DNA from: Daejeonella rubra
GTDB taxonomy: Bacteria > Bacteroidota > Bacteroidia > Sphingobacteriales > Sphingobacteriaceae
NCBI RefSeq assembly: GCF_900103545.1
Contig: NZ_FNHH01000007.1
Coordinates: forward strand, 62,001 to 126,000
DNA length: 64,000 nt
Reading direction: 5' to 3'
Positions within the stretch are counted from its first letter, which is position 1, and every line of letters starts with the position of its first letter. Below the pieces are notes generated by a model, which saw only the letters and a list, made by a program, of their open reading frames with translations, did no database searches and was not told the origin of the DNA. The translations under genes and the position numbers were made by a program. Positions 27,429 to 37,090 of this stretch are shown one piece after another.

Positions 27429-28704
27429 TTTCTTCAATTTCCTCTGCTTCTATTGGAATATTGGCCATCAGATCGATATTCCCATCTTTTGTTAGCAGAA
27501 TATCATTTTCCAGCCGGATTCCCAGACCCTCATTCTGAATATAGATCCCTGGCTCACAGGTAAGGATATTACCTGCCTCAAATGGTTTGTAGCGGCTTGC
27601 AAAATCATGTACATCCAGTCCAAGGTGATGTGAAGTGCCATGCATAAAATACTTTTTATACAGAGGCATTTTGCTGTCCTGTTTTGCAACATCGTGTTTG
27701 TCAAGCAATCCCAATTTGATCAGTTCAGATTCAACAACTTTTCCAACTTCAGTATGATACTCATTCCAGATCGTTCCCGGTAAAAGCATTTTCTTTGCTT
27801 CTTTCATGATATGAAGTACAGAATTATAAACATCCTTCTGTCGTTTTGTGAAACGGCCGTTTACCGGAACCGAGCGACTGAGATCAGCATTGTAATTTCC
27901 ATATTCGGCACCAAAGTCGAATAGTATCACATCACCATCCTTACAGATCTGGTTATTGTCATTGTAATGTAGAATATTTGCATTTTTACCTGATGCAATA
28001 ATAGGATTATAGGCATGTCCGCTTGCTCGCTGCCGTATGAATTCATGAATAATTTCTGCTTCGATCTCATATTCTGCTACCCCCGGTTTAATAAACTTAA
28101 GTACGCGGTTAAAGGCATCTTTAGTAATGTCGCATGCCTTTTGAGTTAATTCAATTTCAATATCAGACTTTACAGGCCTTAGATCGCGTAAAATTGTTGC
28201 TGCGCGTTCATAGCGATGTAAGGGATACAGATTTTTTAGTTTTTCAATAAAGCGGATATCGCGGTAGGGTACCTGATGGGCATACCTGTCATTCTCATTG
28301 GTGTTAAGAAAAATTATATCCGCATAGTTAATGATTGATGGCAGAATATTCCAGAATTCGTCCAGCCAATAGATATTTTCTATACCAGAAACCTTTTTTG
28401 CCTCCTGAATTGTCAGTTTATGGCCTTCCCAAACAGCAATGTGTTCGCTGGTCTGTCTTAAAAACAGGACTTCTTTGTATAGTGGATTAGGGCAATCAGG
28501 AAATAAAATTAAAATACTTTGCTCCTGGTCTACCCCACTCAGATAGAACAGATCGGGGTTTTGTTTAAATGTAAAGGGCTGGTCGCCACTTCTTGGGAAT
28601 TCATCATTGGATTGAAATATAGCTATAGAGCCCTTGGGAAGCCTTTTTTTGAAATTTTGGCGATTTAATTCAAACAGCCGATTATCTATGTGAGAATATT
28701 TCAT
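27415..28704 (-). CDS. pepP: Xaa-Pro aminopeptidase (aminopeptidase P, M24B)
   Basis: This 429-residue enzyme removes an N-terminal residue preceding proline. The N-terminal creatinase-like domain runs to about 165. The pita-bread catalytic domain contains GDVILFDFGAEYGNYNADLSR (two Asp metal ligands), HGTSHHLGLDVHDF (His ligands) and LTCEPGIYI with a final Glu ligand. The short inter-domain spacing is as in E. coli PepP. The 3' end overlaps meaB by 14 bases in the opposite direction. Confidence 0.93.
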   Translation of the reverse strand: MKYSHIDNRLFELNRQNFKKRLPKGSIAIFQSNDEFPRSGDQPFTFKQNPDLFYLSGVDQEQSILILFPDCPNPLYKEVLFLRQTSEHIAVWEGHKLTIQEAKKVSGIENIYWLDEFWNILPSIINYADIIFLNTNENDRYAHQVPYRDIRFIEKLKNLYPLHRYERAATILRDLRPVKSDIEIELTQKACDITKDAFNRVLKFIKPGVAEYEIEAEIIHEFIRQRASGHAYNPIIASGKNANILHYNDNNQICKDGDVILFDFGAEYGNYNADLSRSVPVNGRFTKRQKDVYNSVLHIMKEAKKMLLPGTIWNEYHTEVGKVVESELIKLGLLDKHDVAKQDSKMPLYKKYFMHGTSHHLGLDVHDFASRYKPFEAGNILTCEPGIYIQNEGLGIRLENDILLTKDGNIDLMANIPIEAEEIEEIMNS

Positions 28705-28788
28705 AATTGTAACTTTATTTAATGCAGGGAGTAAAACATTTTGTCTACTGTTTTTGTTGTATAAAATAATTGGAACAGTATTTGATTA

Positions 28789-28819
28789 TTTGCACAAGTC
28801 AAACTTATGACTATTTTTG
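28789..28819 (+). promoter_or_regulatory. Promoter of the OmpA-family gene
   Basis: TTTG (28789-28792), 19 bases, TATTTTTG (28812-28819): a full-consensus Bacteroidota promoter. The predicted leader is about 40 bases long. Confidence 0.7.
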
Positions 28820-28864
28820 TGTAAATTACACTGATGAAATTTGTTAACCTTTAAAACAACAATT

Positions 28865-30244
28865 ATGAATTATTCTACAATTAAGAAAACCCTTGTGTTT
28901 TCATTAGTAGCTATGCTAGGCCTCGGTGAGGTTTCTCTGGCACAAACGGCTACGAGCTCCTCAGCCAAAGTATTTGGTGGAAGAAGCCAGTACAGAACAT
29001 GGAGTTTAGGCATCAATGCTGGTGTTTTAGCTCCTAAGGTAGTTATCGGCGGAACCAACGATTTCAACAAAGCTAATCTAAACCTTGGTTACGGATTAAG
29101 TCTTCGTAAGCAGTTAGGTCATGCTTTCGGATTAGAGTTTGCTGGTGTTGCTGGCAAATTGTCTGGCGAAAACGAAACAGGAAAATCATCTATCGTAGGT
29201 CTTCCTACATCATTTGAGACTGATTTGGGATATGCTTTATCACTTTCCGGAGTTGCGAATGTTGCAACTGTTGATTTTTTACAAAGAGAGAATTCTGTTA
29301 ACTTCGTCGTAAAAGCCGGTATGGGTTATACAGGTTTTGCTCCAAGATCCCCACAGGACTGGAAAGATAAGGCTGGTGAGCCTTATGGTTCAGGAACAAA
29401 TAAATATGTTAAAGAGCTTTATGTTCCTGTAGGTGCAGGCGTTAAATTCAAAGTTTCTGAGCGTGTTAATTTCGACTTAAGTTATGTTATGAACTTTCTT
29501 GATGGAGATAACCTTGACGGAACTTATGCTAAAGGTACTTCAAAAGATAAATGGTCATACACTTCAGCTGGTTTAGAATTCTCTTTAGGTTCTGCAGCTA
29601 AGCCTAACCTTGATTGGGTTAATCCTTTAGCTTTGATGTATGATGAATTGAAAGATCCAACATTACGTCAGGAAGTTGAAGCATTAAAAGGTCGTGTATC
29701 TGCATTAGAAGCTGCTGATCTGTTAAAAGATTCAGATGGTGACGGTGTTGCTGATAAATTAGACAAATGCCCTAACACTGAAGCTGGAATTAAAGTTGAT
29801 GGTTCTGGTTGTCCTTTAGATGTTGACGCTGATGGTATTCCTGATTCAAAAGATGCTTGTCCTACTGTTAAAGGTACTGCTGCTCTGAACGGATGTCCTG
29901 AGTTTGCTTCATCTGGTCCGGTTGTTCCAATCCAGTTCGAATTTAACTCTTCAGTTTTGAAAACTTCTGCTTACTCTACTTTAGATAAATTGTCTTCTGA
30001 CCTTAAAGCAAATTCATCTGCTATGGTTCAGTTAGATGGTCATGCTTCTGCTGAGGGTACTGAAGAATACAACATGTCTTTATCAAGAGACAGAGCTAAC
30101 TCAGTAAAAACTTACTTAGTTAATTCTGGAATTGCTGCAAGCAGAGTTGCTGTGACTGCATATGGCGAAAGCCGTCCGGTTGCTTCAAATGCTACTGAAG
30201 CAGGACGTGTTGAAAATCGTCGTGTTGAGATTAAACAACAATAA
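28865..30244 (+). CDS. OmpA-family outer membrane protein
   Basis: About 459 residues from the ATG at 28865, which gives the signal peptide MNYSTIKKTLVFSLVAMLGL...SLAQ. An N-terminal beta-barrel spans roughly residues 30-245. A short coiled linker leads to two thrombospondin-type-3 calcium repeats (DSDGDGVADKLDKCPN and DVDADGIPDSKDACP). The C-terminal OmpA domain (about 360-459) binds peptidoglycan, with SLSRDRANSVKTYL and GRVENRRVEI. It has its own promoter and a strong terminator, as expected for an abundant single-gene envelope protein tethering the outer membrane to the wall. Confidence 0.93.
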   Translation: MNYSTIKKTLVFSLVAMLGLGEVSLAQTATSSSAKVFGGRSQYRTWSLGINAGVLAPKVVIGGTNDFNKANLNLGYGLSLRKQLGHAFGLEFAGVAGKLSGENETGKSSIVGLPTSFETDLGYALSLSGVANVATVDFLQRENSVNFVVKAGMGYTGFAPRSPQDWKDKAGEPYGSGTNKYVKELYVPVGAGVKFKVSERVNFDLSYVMNFLDGDNLDGTYAKGTSKDKWSYTSAGLEFSLGSAAKPNLDWVNPLALMYDELKDPTLRQEVEALKGRVSALEAADLLKDSDGDGVADKLDKCPNTEAGIKVDGSGCPLDVDADGIPDSKDACPTVKGTAALNGCPEFASSGPVVPIQFEFNSSVLKTSAYSTLDKLSSDLKANSSAMVQLDGHASAEGTEEYNMSLSRDRANSVKTYLVNSGIAASRVAVTAYGESRPVASNATEAGRVENRRVEIKQQ

Positions 30245-30271
30245 ACAATATTGTATATAAGCAAATTGTAA

Positions 30272-30307
30272 AAAAAAGAGTCCCGATCATTCGGGACTCT
30301 TTTTTTT
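30272..30307 (+). terminator. Intrinsic terminator after the OmpA-family gene
   Basis: GAGTCCCGA and TCGGGACTC pair around a TCAT loop and run into eight T residues; A residues on the other side would make it work in both directions. Confidence 0.88.
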
Positions 30308-30326
30308 ATTTAATAATTTTGGCATT

Positions 30327-30464
30327 ATGTATTTTTTTAGAAAGAACGATCCGAACAGGCCTAAGAATTTTAATCTGAAGGTCATGCACATCATAAATAC
30401 AACGGCAATTATTATTTTCTTAGCCGGTATCATTTATAAACTGCTTGAATGGTATGTCTTCTGA
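30327..30464 (+). CDS. 45-residue membrane microprotein (DUF6728-like)
   Basis: A short ORF starting ATG at 30327 encodes MYFFRKNDPNRPKNFNLKVM, then one membrane helix (about residues 23-40) and a short tail. The start with RKNDPNRPKNFNLKVMH, an NP/RP-rich cytoplasmic motif before one helix, matches what I recall of the DUF6728 family of Bacteroidota. It lies just after the OmpA terminator and 48 bases before ridA. Function unknown. The existence of the gene is supported by this N-terminus and by codon use like its neighbours. Confidence 0.65.
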   Translation: MYFFRKNDPNRPKNFNLKVMHIINTTAIIIFLAGIIYKLLEWYVF

Positions 30465-30511
30465 TTTTTGCCCGGAAATTCTTTTGATCATTCTAAACTG
30501 AACTACTATTT

Positions 30512-30892
30512 ATGAAATCTATAATCTATACCGAAAATGCACCGGCTCCTATCGGGCCTTATAGTCAGGCTGTGCAAACAGGAAATATGCTGTTCATTTC
30601 CGGGCAAATCCCAATTGATCCTGAAACAAACCAATTAATAAGTGGCAGTATCAGCGACGAAGCGAAACAGGTTATGCAAAATCTGGAAGCTCTTCTTACA
30701 ACCGCTGGGTTTTCATTCGAAAATGTGGTAAAAACCACTATATTTTTAAGTGATATGAATCATTTTGCTCAGGTAAATGAAGTTTATGGTTCATATTTTA
30801 AATCAGACTATCCTGCCAGAGAAACAGTTGCAGTACTTGGATTACCAAAAAATGTAAATGTTGAGATCTCTTTAATAGCTGTTAAAGCCTGA
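30512..30892 (+). CDS. ridA: RidA-family reactive intermediate deaminase
   Basis: RidA hydrolyses reactive enamine/imine intermediates from amino-acid metabolism, such as 2-aminoacrylate. The 126-residue protein shows APAPIGPYSQAV at the N-terminus, LFISGQIPIDPE, the arginine site in YPARETVAVLGLPKN and the C-terminal strand VEISLIAVKA, all family hallmarks. The arginine that binds the carboxylate is about residue 106. It is followed after 2 bases by an EamA permease gene, likely cotranscribed. Confidence 0.95.
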   Translation: MKSIIYTENAPAPIGPYSQAVQTGNMLFISGQIPIDPETNQLISGSISDEAKQVMQNLEALLTTAGFSFENVVKTTIFLSDMNHFAQVNEVYGSYFKSDYPARETVAVLGLPKNVNVEISLIAVKA

Positions 30893-30894
30893 CC

Positions 30895-31824
30895 TTGAAA
30901 GAGGGCAGACTGAAATATTTTCTTGCTGCATTTTCTGCGGTAGTAATTTGGGGATTTTTTTCAATTCCCCTGCGAATGCTCCGGGATTATCCCTCTGATC
31001 AAATATTATATTACCGCATTTTTACTTCCCTGATATTAACGTGGACATATATTCTCCTTTTCAGGAAAAAACAGATCCGATCCGATATTCAATACATTCA
31101 AAACGAAGAGAAATTTAGCCGCAGGAAGATCATATGGCTTAGTCTGCTTGCCGGGTTATTAATAACCGGAAATTGGTTCACGTATATTTATGCTGTGAAC
31201 AATGTGAATCTTAAATCTGCGGCTTTCGCCTACATGGTTTGCCCTTTGATCACAGCATTGGGTGGTTTCCTGATCTTGAAAGAGAAGCTTTCTGCTATGA
31301 AGCTGATCGCTTTGGGATTTGCATCTATAAGTATTGTTGTTCTGGCTCAGGGCTCCATGAGAGATGTATTATGGTCGGTACTTGTAGCAGCACTCTACAG
31401 CTTCTATCTGATCATACAACGGGTAATGATTCGAATCGATAAGTTTAATATGCTGGGCTTGCACTTACTTATTGCAACGCTGTTAATGCTTCCGTTTTTC
31501 ATTTCTGATTTTGAACATTTTCCTTCTGATCCTGATTTCTGGATAATTATTGTAGTAATTTCCATTTTCTTTACCATTATTCCACTTTTTTTGAGCCTTT
31601 ATGCTCTGATAGGGATGCCTTCCTCTACTTTAGGAATTATTATTTATATAAATCCCATTGTTGCTTTTGCAGTCGCATTTTTCTATTTTCACGAAGGAAT
31701 CAGCCTGCATCAGCTTTATTCTTATTCGCTCTTGCTGGCGGCGGTCATAGTCTTTAACTGGGCTACGATCAAAGAAATATTATTTAAATCGCCGGCCGAA
31801 GAAAAGCCGGTAAATACCCCTTAA
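30895..31824 (+). CDS. EamA/DMT-superfamily permease (RarD-like)
   Basis: A 309-residue membrane protein with about ten helices arranged as two EamA repeats. WGFFSIPLRMLRDYPSDQILYYR at the start and KSAAFAYMVCPLITALGGFLIL in the middle resemble the RarD group of amino-acid or metabolite exporters. It starts at TTG (30895), 2 bases after the ridA stop. recG begins 5 bases after its end, so ridA, this gene and recG probably share an mRNA. Substrate unknown. Confidence 0.85.
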   Translation: MKEGRLKYFLAAFSAVVIWGFFSIPLRMLRDYPSDQILYYRIFTSLILTWTYILLFRKKQIRSDIQYIQNEEKFSRRKIIWLSLLAGLLITGNWFTYIYAVNNVNLKSAAFAYMVCPLITALGGFLILKEKLSAMKLIALGFASISIVVLAQGSMRDVLWSVLVAALYSFYLIIQRVMIRIDKFNMLGLHLLIATLLMLPFFISDFEHFPSDPDFWIIIVVISIFFTIIPLFLSLYALIGMPSSTLGIIIYINPIVAFAVAFFYFHEGISLHQLYSYSLLLAAVIVFNWATIKEILFKSPAEEKPVNTP

Positions 31825-31829
31825 CCGGA

Positions 31830-33935
31830 TTGGCAGAACAGATCTTTAAAACCCCTGTTGAGTATTTAAAAGGTGTGGGTTCTCAACGTGCTGAGATCCT
31901 TAAGAAGGATCTTGAGATATTTACCTATGCTGATCTCCTTCAACATTATCCTTTCCGATACATTGACCGAACCCGTTTCTATAAGATCAGAGAGCTTAAT
32001 CCGGATCTTCCTGCAATTCAGATTCTTGGACGGATCGTTTCAAAAGAAATTATTGGGGATAAACATGTCAAAAGGCTGGTTGCACGGTTTAAAGATGATA
32101 CAGGTACTATGGAACTTGTTTGGTTCCAAAGTATCCGCTGGATCGATAAGATCGTTCAACCCGGGGCAGTTTTTATTGTGTTCGGGAAGCCGACACTGTT
32201 CAACGGACATTTTTCCATTTCTCATCCAGAGCTTGAGGCCTATCAGCCCAATGCTGTAAACCAGGGAAATTTAACTCTCCAGCCAGTCTATAGTTCTACT
32301 GAAAAGCTGAAGCAATTTAACCTCGATAGCAAAGGGATACAGCGGGCTCAGGCTGCACTGATCGATCAGGTGATCAGGCAAGTAGAAGAAACTCTTCCTG
32401 TTTATCTGATGCAAAGGCATGAACTGATCAGCAGGCAGAAAGCTCTGTATAATATTCATTTCCCTGAGAACGTAGAAATTCTGAGGGAGGCTCAGAAGCG
32501 GCTTAAATTTGAAGAGCTTTTCTTTATTCAATTGAAGCTGCTAAGAAGTAAAGTGCTGCGTACGCAAAAATTCAAAGGTTCCGTTTTTAATAATGTCGGA
32601 GATAATTTCAATACTTTTTATTCGGAAAAATTACCATTTGATCTTACTGGTGCCCAGAAGCGTGTAATTAAGGAAATTCGTCAGGATACTCAAAGAGGAG
32701 TACAGATGAACCGTTTGCTTCAGGGTGATGTAGGTAGCGGAAAGACTGTCGTTGCCTTGATGATCATGCTGCTGGCTATTGATAATGGATTTCAGGCTTG
32801 TATCATGGCCCCGACAGAGATTCTTGCTCAGCAGCATTATTTTTCGATTAAAAGCCTTTTGGGAGATGATTTTGTAAGTGTTGAATTACTTACCGGCTCT
32901 ACTCCAAAAAAGGCAAGGAGGGGTCTGCACGAGCGTCTGGAGAGTGGTGAATTGAATATTCTGGTAGGTACTCATGCATTGATTGAAGATGCGGTGCAAT
33001 TTCAGAACCTTGGACTGGTGGTTATTGATGAGCAGCATCGTTTTGGCGTAGAACAGCGGGCCCGCTTATGGCGAAAGAACATTATTCCTCCACATGTTTT
33101 AGTAATGACCGCTACTCCAATTCCCCGGACACTCGCCATGACGCTCTATGGCGACCTGGATATTTCAGTGATCGATGAACTTCCTGCAGGAAGAAAACCC
33201 ATTAAAACGGTGCATTTATATCATAGCCAGCGTTTAAGAATGTTTGGCTTTATGCGTGAAGAAATAGCCAAAGGCAGACAGGTTTATATTGTTTATCCGC
33301 TGATCAAGGAAAGTGAAAAGCTTGATCTTTTGTATCTTGAAGCCGGGATTGAAGCGATATCTAATGAGTTTCCTCTCCCTGAATATAGGATCAGCATAGT
33401 ACATGGAAAATTGGCGGCAAAGGATAAGGCTGCCGAAATGCAGCGTTTTGTGAAGGGTGAAACCCAGATCATGGTTGCAACTACAGTGATAGAAGTAGGG
33501 GTTAATGTCCCAAATGCAAGTGTCATGATCATTGAAAATGCAGAGCGGTTCGGACTGTCGCAGCTGCATCAGCTGCGTGGCAGAGTTGGCCGTGGAGCTG
33601 AACAATCTTTTTGTATATTGATGTCGGGTATGAAGCTTAGTCCGGATGCAAAAATTCGTTTGGATACCATGGTACGTACCAATGACGGATTTGAGATCGC
33701 TGAAATTGATCTGCAGCTTCGGGGACCGGGAAATATCGAAGGAACACAGCAAAGCGGTGTTCTTGATCTTAAATTAGCCGATCTTGCTCTCGATCAGCAA
33801 TTATTAGCTGAGGCCAGAAAAACTGTTATTCAGATCCTCGAAGATGATCCTGAATTGGTTAATGATGACAATCGTATTCTGAGACAGTATTTTGAGACAA
33901 GATCAGGTGGCATAAGTTGGGATAAAATATCCTGA
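31830..33935 (+). CDS. recG: ATP-dependent DNA helicase RecG
   Basis: RecG remodels stalled replication forks and branch-migrates Holliday junctions. The 701-residue protein has the N-terminal wedge/OB domain (about 1-240), the helicase core with LQGDVGSGKTVVALM (motif I), VVIDEQHRFGVEQR (DEQH box), TATPIPRTLAM (motif III), and the C-terminal helicase half with QLRGRVGRG (motif VI). It starts at TTG (31830), close behind the EamA gene. It is complete. Confidence 0.97.
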   Translation: MAEQIFKTPVEYLKGVGSQRAEILKKDLEIFTYADLLQHYPFRYIDRTRFYKIRELNPDLPAIQILGRIVSKEIIGDKHVKRLVARFKDDTGTMELVWFQSIRWIDKIVQPGAVFIVFGKPTLFNGHFSISHPELEAYQPNAVNQGNLTLQPVYSSTEKLKQFNLDSKGIQRAQAALIDQVIRQVEETLPVYLMQRHELISRQKALYNIHFPENVEILREAQKRLKFEELFFIQLKLLRSKVLRTQKFKGSVFNNVGDNFNTFYSEKLPFDLTGAQKRVIKEIRQDTQRGVQMNRLLQGDVGSGKTVVALMIMLLAIDNGFQACIMAPTEILAQQHYFSIKSLLGDDFVSVELLTGSTPKKARRGLHERLESGELNILVGTHALIEDAVQFQNLGLVVIDEQHRFGVEQRARLWRKNIIPPHVLVMTATPIPRTLAMTLYGDLDISVIDELPAGRKPIKTVHLYHSQRLRMFGFMREEIAKGRQVYIVYPLIKESEKLDLLYLEAGIEAISNEFPLPEYRISIVHGKLAAKDKAAEMQRFVKGETQIMVATTVIEVGVNVPNASVMIIENAERFGLSQLHQLRGRVGRGAEQSFCILMSGMKLSPDAKIRLDTMVRTNDGFEIAEIDLQLRGPGNIEGTQQSGVLDLKLADLALDQQLLAEARKTVIQILEDDPELVNDDNRILRQYFETRSGGISWDKIS

Positions 33936-33973
33936 GGAAGGTGATTTGATAAAAAACAGTATAATCTATAAAA

Positions 33974-35353
33974 ATGAAATTCTATAAAATCCTGATACCA
34001 GCTCTGTTTTTCGGAGCTTCATTATTTGCCCAAAATACTGATTCTGTAATGATCCGAAAGATCTATGATGAGGCATTGGCCAATGGACATGCCTATAAAA
34101 ACCTTGAGTATTTGTGTAAAAAGATCGGTCCCAGGCTTAGCGGCTCCGTCAATGCACAAAAATCTGTCGAATGGACCAAAAAGCTTATGGAGGACTATGG
34201 TTTTGACAGAGTTTACCTGCAGGAATTGATGGTGCCGGTCTGGGAGCGTGGTGCAAAAGAGCTAGCCTATATTATTGAGGGTAAAACGAAAATACCTGTT
34301 CCTATTGCAGCCCTTGGTGGTTCCATAGCAAGTCCGATGCAAGGTATAACAGCTCCGATCTTGGAAGTCCAAAATTTTGAAGAGTTAAGAGCATTAGGTG
34401 AGCAGGTGGTTAAAGGGAAGATCATATTTTTCAACCGCCCTTTTGATCCTAGGCTATTTAATACGTTCAATGCATATGGTGGTGCTGTAGATCAGCGTGG
34501 TCAGGGAGCAATTGAAGCGGCAAAACTCGGAGCTGTTGGGGTGATCGTTCGTTCCATGTCAAGTATTGTTGATGATTTTCCTCATACAGGAGGAATGAGA
34601 TACCAGGAAGGTGTTACAAAGATTCCTGCTGCTGCCATCAGTACAAAAGCTGCAAACTTACTAAGTCAGAAATTAAAACTTAGAAAACTACCTGCCATTC
34701 AATTTTATTTTAAGCAAAATTGCCGCACCTTACCTGATGCGGTTTCTTATAATGTGATCGGTGAGATTCGAGGCAGCGAAAACCCTGAAGGGATCATTAC
34801 TGTCGGCGGGCACCTGGATTCATGGGATCTTGCTGAAGGAGCTCATGATGACGGAACCGGGGTAATGCAATCTGTTGAGGTTTTAAGAATATTTAAAAAG
34901 CTGAACATCAAGCCAAAGCACACGATCAGGGCAGTTATGTTTATGAATGAAGAGAATGGCTTACGTGGTGGATTGAAATATGCAGAAATTGCAAAGCAAA
35001 ATAATGAGAAGCATATTGCTGCTTTGGAATCAGATGAAGGAGGATTCACTCCCCGTGGTTTTAGTGTAGAGAATGCCCCTCAGGCGCTGGCACATTTTTC
35101 CAAATGGAAACCACTTCTCGCTCCATACCGTTTAAATGAATTAGAGGCGGGGGGCAGCGGAGCAGATATTGGTCCCTTGAGAGTCATCCCCGGTGCAGTT
35201 CTCATTGGTTTCAGACCTGATTCACAGCGATATTTTGATATTCATCATTCAAGTAATGATGTGTTTGAAAATGTAAATAAACGTGAATTGGAGCTTGGGG
35301 CAGCATCCATGACTTCCTTGATCTATATGATAGATCAGTATGGTACTAAATAG
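33974..35353 (+). CDS. M28-family zinc peptidase, secreted
   Basis: A 459-residue peptidase with an N-terminal signal (ILIPALFFGASLFAQ). A protease-associated (PA) insert lies about residues 110-230. The M28 di-zinc site is complete: VGGHLDSWD, AHDDGTGV, FMNEENG (general base and ligand), LESDEGG and FDIHHSSND. It probably acts as an aminopeptidase or glutamate carboxypeptidase-like enzyme in the periplasm. It follows recG by 38 bases and may have its own promoter, although none is clear. Confidence 0.92.
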   Translation: MKFYKILIPALFFGASLFAQNTDSVMIRKIYDEALANGHAYKNLEYLCKKIGPRLSGSVNAQKSVEWTKKLMEDYGFDRVYLQELMVPVWERGAKELAYIIEGKTKIPVPIAALGGSIASPMQGITAPILEVQNFEELRALGEQVVKGKIIFFNRPFDPRLFNTFNAYGGAVDQRGQGAIEAAKLGAVGVIVRSMSSIVDDFPHTGGMRYQEGVTKIPAAAISTKAANLLSQKLKLRKLPAIQFYFKQNCRTLPDAVSYNVIGEIRGSENPEGIITVGGHLDSWDLAEGAHDDGTGVMQSVEVLRIFKKLNIKPKHTIRAVMFMNEENGLRGGLKYAEIAKQNNEKHIAALESDEGGFTPRGFSVENAPQALAHFSKWKPLLAPYRLNELEAGGSGADIGPLRVIPGAVLIGFRPDSQRYFDIHHSSNDVFENVNKRELELGAASMTSLIYMIDQYGTK

Positions 35354-35385
35354 GTAGATTATCACAATAATCAATATATCTCCGA

Positions 35386-36660
35386 ATGGGTGATTTTAAG
35401 TCAGAGGCAGTTAAAACAGATCCGTATATAGCCATGCGCTTTCCCGAGTTCCGCTCGTATATAGCTATGCGGTTTCTCTTTACCTTTGCCTATCAGGTTC
35501 AAGCTGTCGTGATTGGCTGGCATATATATCAGCTAACAAAAGATCCCTTATCATTGGGTCTGATCGGTTTGGCTGAAGCTATTCCTTCCATAACGGTGAC
35601 TCTTTACGGGGGATATATTGCCGATAAATCAGATAAGAAAAAGCTTTTAGTATGGATCATTGGCTCAATGCTTTGCTGTTCGGCAGTACTTGCTGTTGTA
35701 ACTACCAATGATATGTTAAGTCTGCTTGGCCAGACACCGGTGATCATTATCATCTATGTGATGATATTTTTTATAGGTATCGCCCGTGGCTTTTATTCTC
35801 CAACAGCCTTTGCTTTAATGGCCCAGATCATACCGAAAGAGCATTATGCAAATTCATCTACCTGGAATAGCGGCAGCTGGCAAACAGCATCCATCATTGG
35901 ACCTGCAGTTGGAGGTCTATTATATGCTTTTAGCGGGATAACAGCCTGTTTTATTGTGATCGTTACATTTGTAGCCCTTGCTTTGGGGTGTATCATATTT
36001 TTCGTTAAAAATTATCCGGCTTATTTTGTGCCTAAAGAAAATATCTTTAAAAGTCTGTCTGAGGGCATCCGCTTTGTTTTCAAAAGCCGAATGATCCTGG
36101 GAGCATTAAGTCTGGACATGTTCTCGGTATTTTTTGGTGGTGCTGTGGCTCTGATGCCAATTTTCGCTCATGATATATTAAAGGTGGGTGCTGAGGGACT
36201 TGGCTTTATGCGGGCGGCTCCTGCGCTTGGGGCAGTGATTACCATGTTTATTTTGGCAAAATATCCGCCAATGAACAAACCATGGAGAAATCTCCTGCTT
36301 GCAGTTGCCGGATTTGGAATTTCGATCATCTGTTTCGGGCTATCCAGAAATTTTTATCTCACTCTCTTGTGTTTATTCTTTGAAGGCGCATTTGATAGCG
36401 TCAGCGTGATCATACGTTCCACTATTTTACAGATTCTCACTCCGGAAGAAATGCGAGGCAGGGTATCGGCGGTCAATGGAATATTTATTAATTCCTCTAA
36501 TGAAATAGGCGCTTTTGAGTCGGGAGCAACCGCAAGACTGATGGGAACTATACCATCTGTGATCTTTGGCGGAAGTATGACTCTTCTAATCGTTATTTTT
36601 ACCTATTTCAAAACCAAAAGGCTTATACCCTTAAGTTTAAAACAGATAAACAGCCATTAA
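35386..36660 (+). CDS. Major facilitator superfamily permease (EntS-like)
   Basis: A 424-residue membrane protein with about twelve helices. The loop 2-3 motif reads GGYIADKSDKKKLLV, and ARGFYSPTAFALMAQIIPKE with NSGSWQTASIIGPAVGGLLY resembles the EntS/MFS_3 exporter group that moves siderophores or drugs outward. No siderophore genes are near. Its end overlaps the end of the first PLDc_N microprotein gene by 4 bases in the convergent direction. Confidence 0.87.
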   Translation: MGDFKSEAVKTDPYIAMRFPEFRSYIAMRFLFTFAYQVQAVVIGWHIYQLTKDPLSLGLIGLAEAIPSITVTLYGGYIADKSDKKKLLVWIIGSMLCCSAVLAVVTTNDMLSLLGQTPVIIIIYVMIFFIGIARGFYSPTAFALMAQIIPKEHYANSSTWNSGSWQTASIIGPAVGGLLYAFSGITACFIVIVTFVALALGCIIFFVKNYPAYFVPKENIFKSLSEGIRFVFKSRMILGALSLDMFSVFFGGAVALMPIFAHDILKVGAEGLGFMRAAPALGAVITMFILAKYPPMNKPWRNLLLAVAGFGISIICFGLSRNFYLTLLCLFFEGAFDSVSVIIRSTILQILTPEEMRGRVSAVNGIFINSSNEIGAFESGATARLMGTIPSVIFGGSMTLLIVIFTYFKTKRLIPLSLKQINSH

Positions 36661-36869
36661 ATTTGTTTGTTTCTTCCAACCACAAAGTAGATGATCGAGC
36701 CCAGAATTGGTGCGATCAGGATGACGATCAGCCACAATAGCTTAGTGTTTGTTGGCAGGTTGCTCTTGAGCAGATCCAGAAGGGTATATACGATCAGGAT
36801 AAACCAAAGGATACCCATCAGGAAGCGTAAGAAACCCCCTATAAACAGAATTATTATTAATGTACTCAT
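36657..36869 (-). CDS. PLDc_N-domain membrane microprotein (third of three)
   Basis: A 70-residue protein with two membrane helices. The second half NTKLLWLIVILIAPILGSII then YFVVGRNKQ is the PLDc_N motif (W, P, G, Y and a terminal GR). This element is normally found at the N-terminus of cardiolipin synthases, but here it stands alone. Its start overlaps the stop of the next gene upstream by 4 bases. Confidence 0.82.
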   Translation of the reverse strand: MSTLIIILFIGGFLRFLMGILWFILIVYTLLDLLKSNLPTNTKLLWLIVILIAPILGSIIYFVVGRNKQI

Positions 36870-37090
36870 ATTGCTTTTTGTTTACGGCCCCAGAAAAGAT
36901 AGACAACGGCTCCCAAATATGGGGCTACCAGAATAAACAGTATCCAGAGGAATTTTTGTGTGGTACTTAGATCTTTTGATCTCATTGTATCAAATATTGC
37001 AAAAGGAATGACCAGAAGCAACGCAATGACGGCAAAGGCAATCATAATTAACTCCCATAAACCAAAGCCGCTTGTATATTCTGATATCAT
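36866..37090 (-). CDS. PLDc_N-domain membrane microprotein (second of three)
   Basis: A 74-residue two-helix protein. TTQKFLWILFILVAPYLGAV then VYLFWGRKQ is the PLDc_N signature. It overlaps both neighbours by 4 bases (ATGA type), so all three genes should be co-translated. Sequence identity to the other two is limited outside the motif, which indicates old duplications. Confidence 0.82.
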   Translation of the reverse strand: MISEYTSGFGLWELIMIAFAVIALLLVIPFAIFDTMRSKDLSTTQKFLWILFILVAPYLGAVVYLFWGRKQKAI

